Position numbers and translations under genes: made by a program. Positions 13,644 to 15,852 of a stretch of DNA of 15,852 nucleotides are shown one piece after another. The DNA is taken from the NCBI GenBank assembly GCA_013816415.1, contig JACDEN010000014.1, forward strand, positions 1 to 15,852. Direction: 5' to 3'. The first letter of the stretch is position 1. Each line of letters begins with the position of its first letter. This DNA is from Planctomycetota bacterium (lineage in GTDB: Bacteria > Planctomycetota > UBA11346). Below the pieces are notes generated by a model that was given only the letters and a program-made list of their open reading frames with translations, was not told the origin of the DNA and did no database searches.

Positions 13644-15459
13644 ACCGGCTGCGCGCCGCGCCGCCGAGCGCGGTCAGGGCGGCCGCGATGACGGTCAAGC
13701 CGGAACCCATGCCGCAGCCGCCGCCACTGCCGCTGCCGCTGGTCGAAGCATTGGCCAGCGGGGGCGTGATGATCACCGGCGACGCTCCGGGATGGACGGC
13801 CACCGCGGTGCTGGAAGCCGACGCGCCGGAGACGTTGCCGGCGGCATCGCGGGCGCTTCCGGGTAGTATGCGCACGGCGATGGTGCCATCGCCATCCATC
13901 GACGTGACGGTGACGGTGCGCGTGCTGGTACCCGAGCCGCTGACCGATGCGGTGCCGGTCGCGGTCCCGGTGGCGATCACCTCGACCTGATCGAGCGTGA
14001 GCATGACTGCGGCGGCGTCGCTGAAGTCGACGGTCCAGCGCGCGGTGCCCTGGTCGACGACGATCGGCATCCCGATCGCTATCTCCGGCGCGACGGTGTC
14101 GACGGTCCGCGACAGCGACGCACCGAGGGTGGCGTGGCCATCGCCATCGGCCGCGGCGCCGTCCGCGACCGTCACCACCACCGCGCCGTCGCCTGCTGGC
14201 GCGAGCGTGCAGGCGTAATCAGCGCCGCCGCCCGTCAGGTTCGAGACTGAACCGTTGGTCACCGCGAGATCGTCGAGCGAGAATCCGCTGACCGCGCGGC
14301 TGAAATGGATGGTGACGGGAATGGTCGCGGCGTTGGTGACCGCCGGAATGCTCGATGCGATGGTCGTAGCGATGCCGAGTGGGGTGAAGATCGCCGTCGA
14401 GACGGTCGCATCGCCGAACGCGTAGCCCCCGACGGCGACGATGCGGTTTCCCGCAACGCGCGACAAGGTGAAGTCCTGGCGTTCGCTCGGCATCCCCGGC
14501 GCGCTGGTCCAGGCGCTGGTTGCGGGCGACCATACTTCGGCCGACGCGCTGGTGAATCCGCCGGCGACCAGCACCCGTCCATCGGCGAGCAGCACCGCCG
14601 CGTGGCCGGCTCGGGCTTCGGCCATTGCCGAGGTCGGCATCCAGGTGTCAACAACCGGATCGTAGATCTCGGCCGCGGACTCCGCGGGGTCGGGAGCACC
14701 GAACACCCGGCCGCCGGCGCGCAGCGCGCGGCCGTCGAGCAGCGCGGTGAGCGTGAACGCGGCGACCGGAGGCGACATGTCGGGAAGCGCCCGCGAACGG
14801 CCGTCGGCAGGATCGAAGCGCAGGCCACCGATGATGTCGGATCCGCTGCTCTGCGCCGAGGTCCCGCCGAGCGCGATCACCACGCCATCGCGCAGCGCGG
14901 CTCCCTGACCGCCCGCCGTGACCGATGGGTCGAGGACCGTCCATGTGTTCGCGACCGGATCGAACCGTTCCACCGTGGTCGACCACGCGGCATCGCCCGC
15001 GGCGTCGGTCCGCCCGCCGATCACCACCGCGCCGCCGTCGGGCAGGGCTTCGCAGATGTGGTAGGCCCGCGGCAGATGCAAGGACGCCACCGCGCGCCAG
15101 CTTCCGCTTAACGGATCGTAGAGGTCGCACGCGGCGACCTTCACGCCGGTCGTGATCCCGCCGGTCACCAGCACGCGGCCATCGCGCAGCACGCAGGCGC
15201 GGACGTCGCTGCGTCCGAGATCGCGCACTGGGCTCCATGACGTGAGCGCCGCACCGAGCTTCAGCACGCTACTCGCTGGGGCCGCGGCTGCGCCGACGCC
15301 GCCGACAACCAGCAGCGACCCGTCGGAGAGCATCAGCGCCTGGTGCTCGGCCCGCGGCGTGGGCATCGGCGGACCCGACCGCCACGATCCTTCCAGTGCC
15401 CACGCGGGAATCGCGGACAGCGAGAGGATGGCGGCGGACAACCAGCTGACGGCGTGCAT
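13612..15459 (-). CDS. Secreted kelch-type beta-propeller protein with Ig-like domains and Gly-Cys C-terminal tail
   Basis: A 615-residue exported protein. A signal peptide of about 21 residues (MHAVSWLSAAILSLSAIPAW, then A) is followed by a kelch / galactose-oxidase-like propeller to about residue 340. Seven repeats of a 'DGxxLxxGG' motif are visible (DGSLLVVGG, DGRVLVTGG, DGGAVVIGG, DGVVIALGG, DGRALRAGG, DGRVLVAGG, GNRIVAVGG), enough for seven blades. An Ig-like domain of the bacterial adhesin type follows (FSRAVSGFSLDDLAVTNGSV), then a second beta-rich domain. The C-terminus has a Ser/Gly linker, GGGCG with C582, a hydrophobic stretch (588-602), then arginines. This is the layout of a protein-sorting signal like GlyGly-CTERM or MYXO-CTERM. 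The start at 15459 has GGGAG six bases upstream. The role is probably surface attachment or glycan interaction. Confidence 0.82.
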   Translation of the reverse strand: MHAVSWLSAAILSLSAIPAWALEGSWRSGPPMPTPRAEHQALMLSDGSLLVVGGVGAAAAPASSVLKLGAALTSWSPVRDLGRSDVRACVLRDGRVLVTGGITTGVKVAACDLYDPLSGSWRAVASLHLPRAYHICEALPDGGAVVIGGRTDAAGDAAWSTTVERFDPVANTWTVLDPSVTAGGQGAALRDGVVIALGGTSAQSSGSDIIGGLRFDPADGRSRALPDMSPPVAAFTLTALLDGRALRAGGRVFGAPDPAESAAEIYDPVVDTWMPTSAMAEARAGHAAVLLADGRVLVAGGFTSASAEVWSPATSAWTSAPGMPSERQDFTLSRVAGNRIVAVGGYAFGDATVSTAIFTPLGIATTIASSIPAVTNAATIPVTIHFSRAVSGFSLDDLAVTNGSVSNLTGGGADYACTLAPAGDGAVVVTVADGAAADGDGHATLGASLSRTVDTVAPEIAIGMPIVVDQGTARWTVDFSDAAAVMLTLDQVEVIATGTATGTASVSGSGTSTRTVTVTSMDGDGTIAVRILPGSARDAAGNVSGASASSTAVAVHPGASPVIITPPLANASTSGSGSGGGCGMGSGLTVIAAALTALGGAARSRFSPTSRARSG

Positions 15460-15596
15460 GCGTGCTCCCAGTCCTCTCGCTGCTATCCACGATCCCCGAT
15501 GCGATCGCGCCGAGCGTAACGACCACCGGGTGCGGACGCGTGCTCCGCCCTGCCGACCTTGCACGTCGCGCTGGCGCCACCGCCGATCTGTCGACG
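15460..15596. promoter_or_regulatory. Divergent region between kelch gene and glycosyltransferase gene
   Basis: These 137 bases lie between two divergent starts and must hold their promoters. The kelch gene has a GGGAG ribosome-binding site at its edge (minus strand, about 15466-15470). No promoter pair, operator palindrome or small gene was recognised by eye. Confidence 0.35.
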
Positions 15597-15852
15597 ATGG
15601 GGTACGTGCGCATCCTGCTCGCTCCGATCGGTTCCCGCGGCGACGTCCAGCCGATGCTGGCCCTCGCCGAAGCGCTGCGCGCGCAGGGGCACACAGCTGC
15701 CTTCTGCGCGCCTCCGACCTTCGCCACGGTGATCGGCGGGCGCGGCTTCGCCTTCCATCCTACCGGCATGGACGTCGCCGCCTTCATGGATTGTCACGCC
15801 GCCGCCGTGGTCGCCGGTCCCGGATTGCAGACCATGTCGGCGCTGTACGCGC
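15597..15852 (+). CDS. GT1/GT28-type glycosyltransferase, N-terminal part
   Basis: The gene runs off the right edge; 85 residues are visible. It begins MGYVRILLAPIGSRGDVQP, then MLALAEALRAQGH. This is the classic first strand, glycine loop and helix of GT-B-fold glycosyltransferases that move sugar from a nucleotide sugar to lipids, sterols or small molecules. 'GSRGDVQP' is typical of the MGT / sterol-glucosyltransferase-like group. The next strand (TAAFCAPPTFATVIGGRGFA) also fits. The ATG at 15597 places the first strand correctly; there is no strong ribosome-binding site. It diverges from the kelch gene. The acceptor cannot be inferred because the C-terminal nucleotide-sugar domain lies outside the window. 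Confidence 0.83.
   Translation, partial: MGYVRILLAPIGSRGDVQPMLALAEALRAQGHTAAFCAPPTFATVIGGRGFAFHPTGMDVAAFMDCHAAAVVAGPGLQTMSALYA

Noticed and set aside
12401..13990. 529-codon open frame overlapping mntH in another frame
   Set aside because: Arg/Pro/Ala-rich shadow typical of +1 frames in high-G+C genes; the MntH frame carries the family motifs.
1..15852. CRISPR array, tRNA or rRNA genes
   Set aside because: No regularly spaced short repeats and no tRNA-like cloverleaf or rRNA-like sequence were seen on reading either strand.

Overview
This is a high-GC bacterial window. Sample lines of the core genes run about 65-78% G+C, and all the genes read like those of one heterotrophic, carbohydrate-degrading bacterium. 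A divergently arranged AraC regulator and PhyH dioxygenase, a large secreted GH123-like hydrolase with N-terminal ligand-binding domains, a kelch-propeller secreted protein and a CARDB-type domain together recall the PVC group (Verrucomicrobiota, Lentisphaerota, Kiritimatiellota or planctomycete relatives). The ftsQ-ftsA pair argues against classical Planctomycetia, which lack the FtsZ/FtsA machinery. This placement is inference only; no rRNA or marker gene in the window decides it.

Layout. Bases 1-1744 hold the end of an ftsQ-like gene and a divergent ftsA, which are cell-division genes in their usual order. The expected ftsZ does not follow. Instead there is a 24-bp inverted-repeat element (1745-1853). 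Next come an AraC-type regulator (minus) and a PhyH-family dioxygenase (plus), diverging from a 125-bp region (2064-3982). Bases 3983-7100 form an accessory stretch whose non-coding parts are visibly lower in G+C (about 53% in sampled lines). It carries a 15-codon upstream ORF, a RIO-type kinase overlapping a P-loop kinase-like gene, a second PhyH-like dioxygenase on the minus strand, and 556 bp with no convincing gene. A CARDB-like, apparently 5'-truncated ORF follows (7197-7802). Two secreted glycoside hydrolases lie on the minus strand (7877-12105). Then comes an Nramp/MntH metal transporter (plus), converging on and overlapping a kelch-propeller secreted protein with a Gly-Cys C-terminal tail (minus). 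The window ends inside a GT1/GT28-type glycosyltransferase.

The most unusual signal is a shared gene ending. The FtsA gene and the unrelated CARDB-like ORF, 6 kb apart, end in the same 22-residue basic/tryptophan tail (21 of 22 identical). The two DNA copies differ almost only at synonymous positions, and both continue past the stop codon into related non-coding sequence with a hairpin. This looks like a portable 3'-end module that supplies a C-terminal peptide, a stop and a structured downstream element. A second C-terminal signal of a different kind (Gly-rich, Cys, hydrophobic stretch, Arg) ends the kelch protein.

How the genes may work together: the two hydrolases share strand and order and probably act in the envelope or outside the cell on amino-sugar-containing or other glycans. 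The AraC/PhyH pair is probably a self-contained regulated oxidation unit. The RIO/P-loop pair is a two-kinase operon of unknown substrate.
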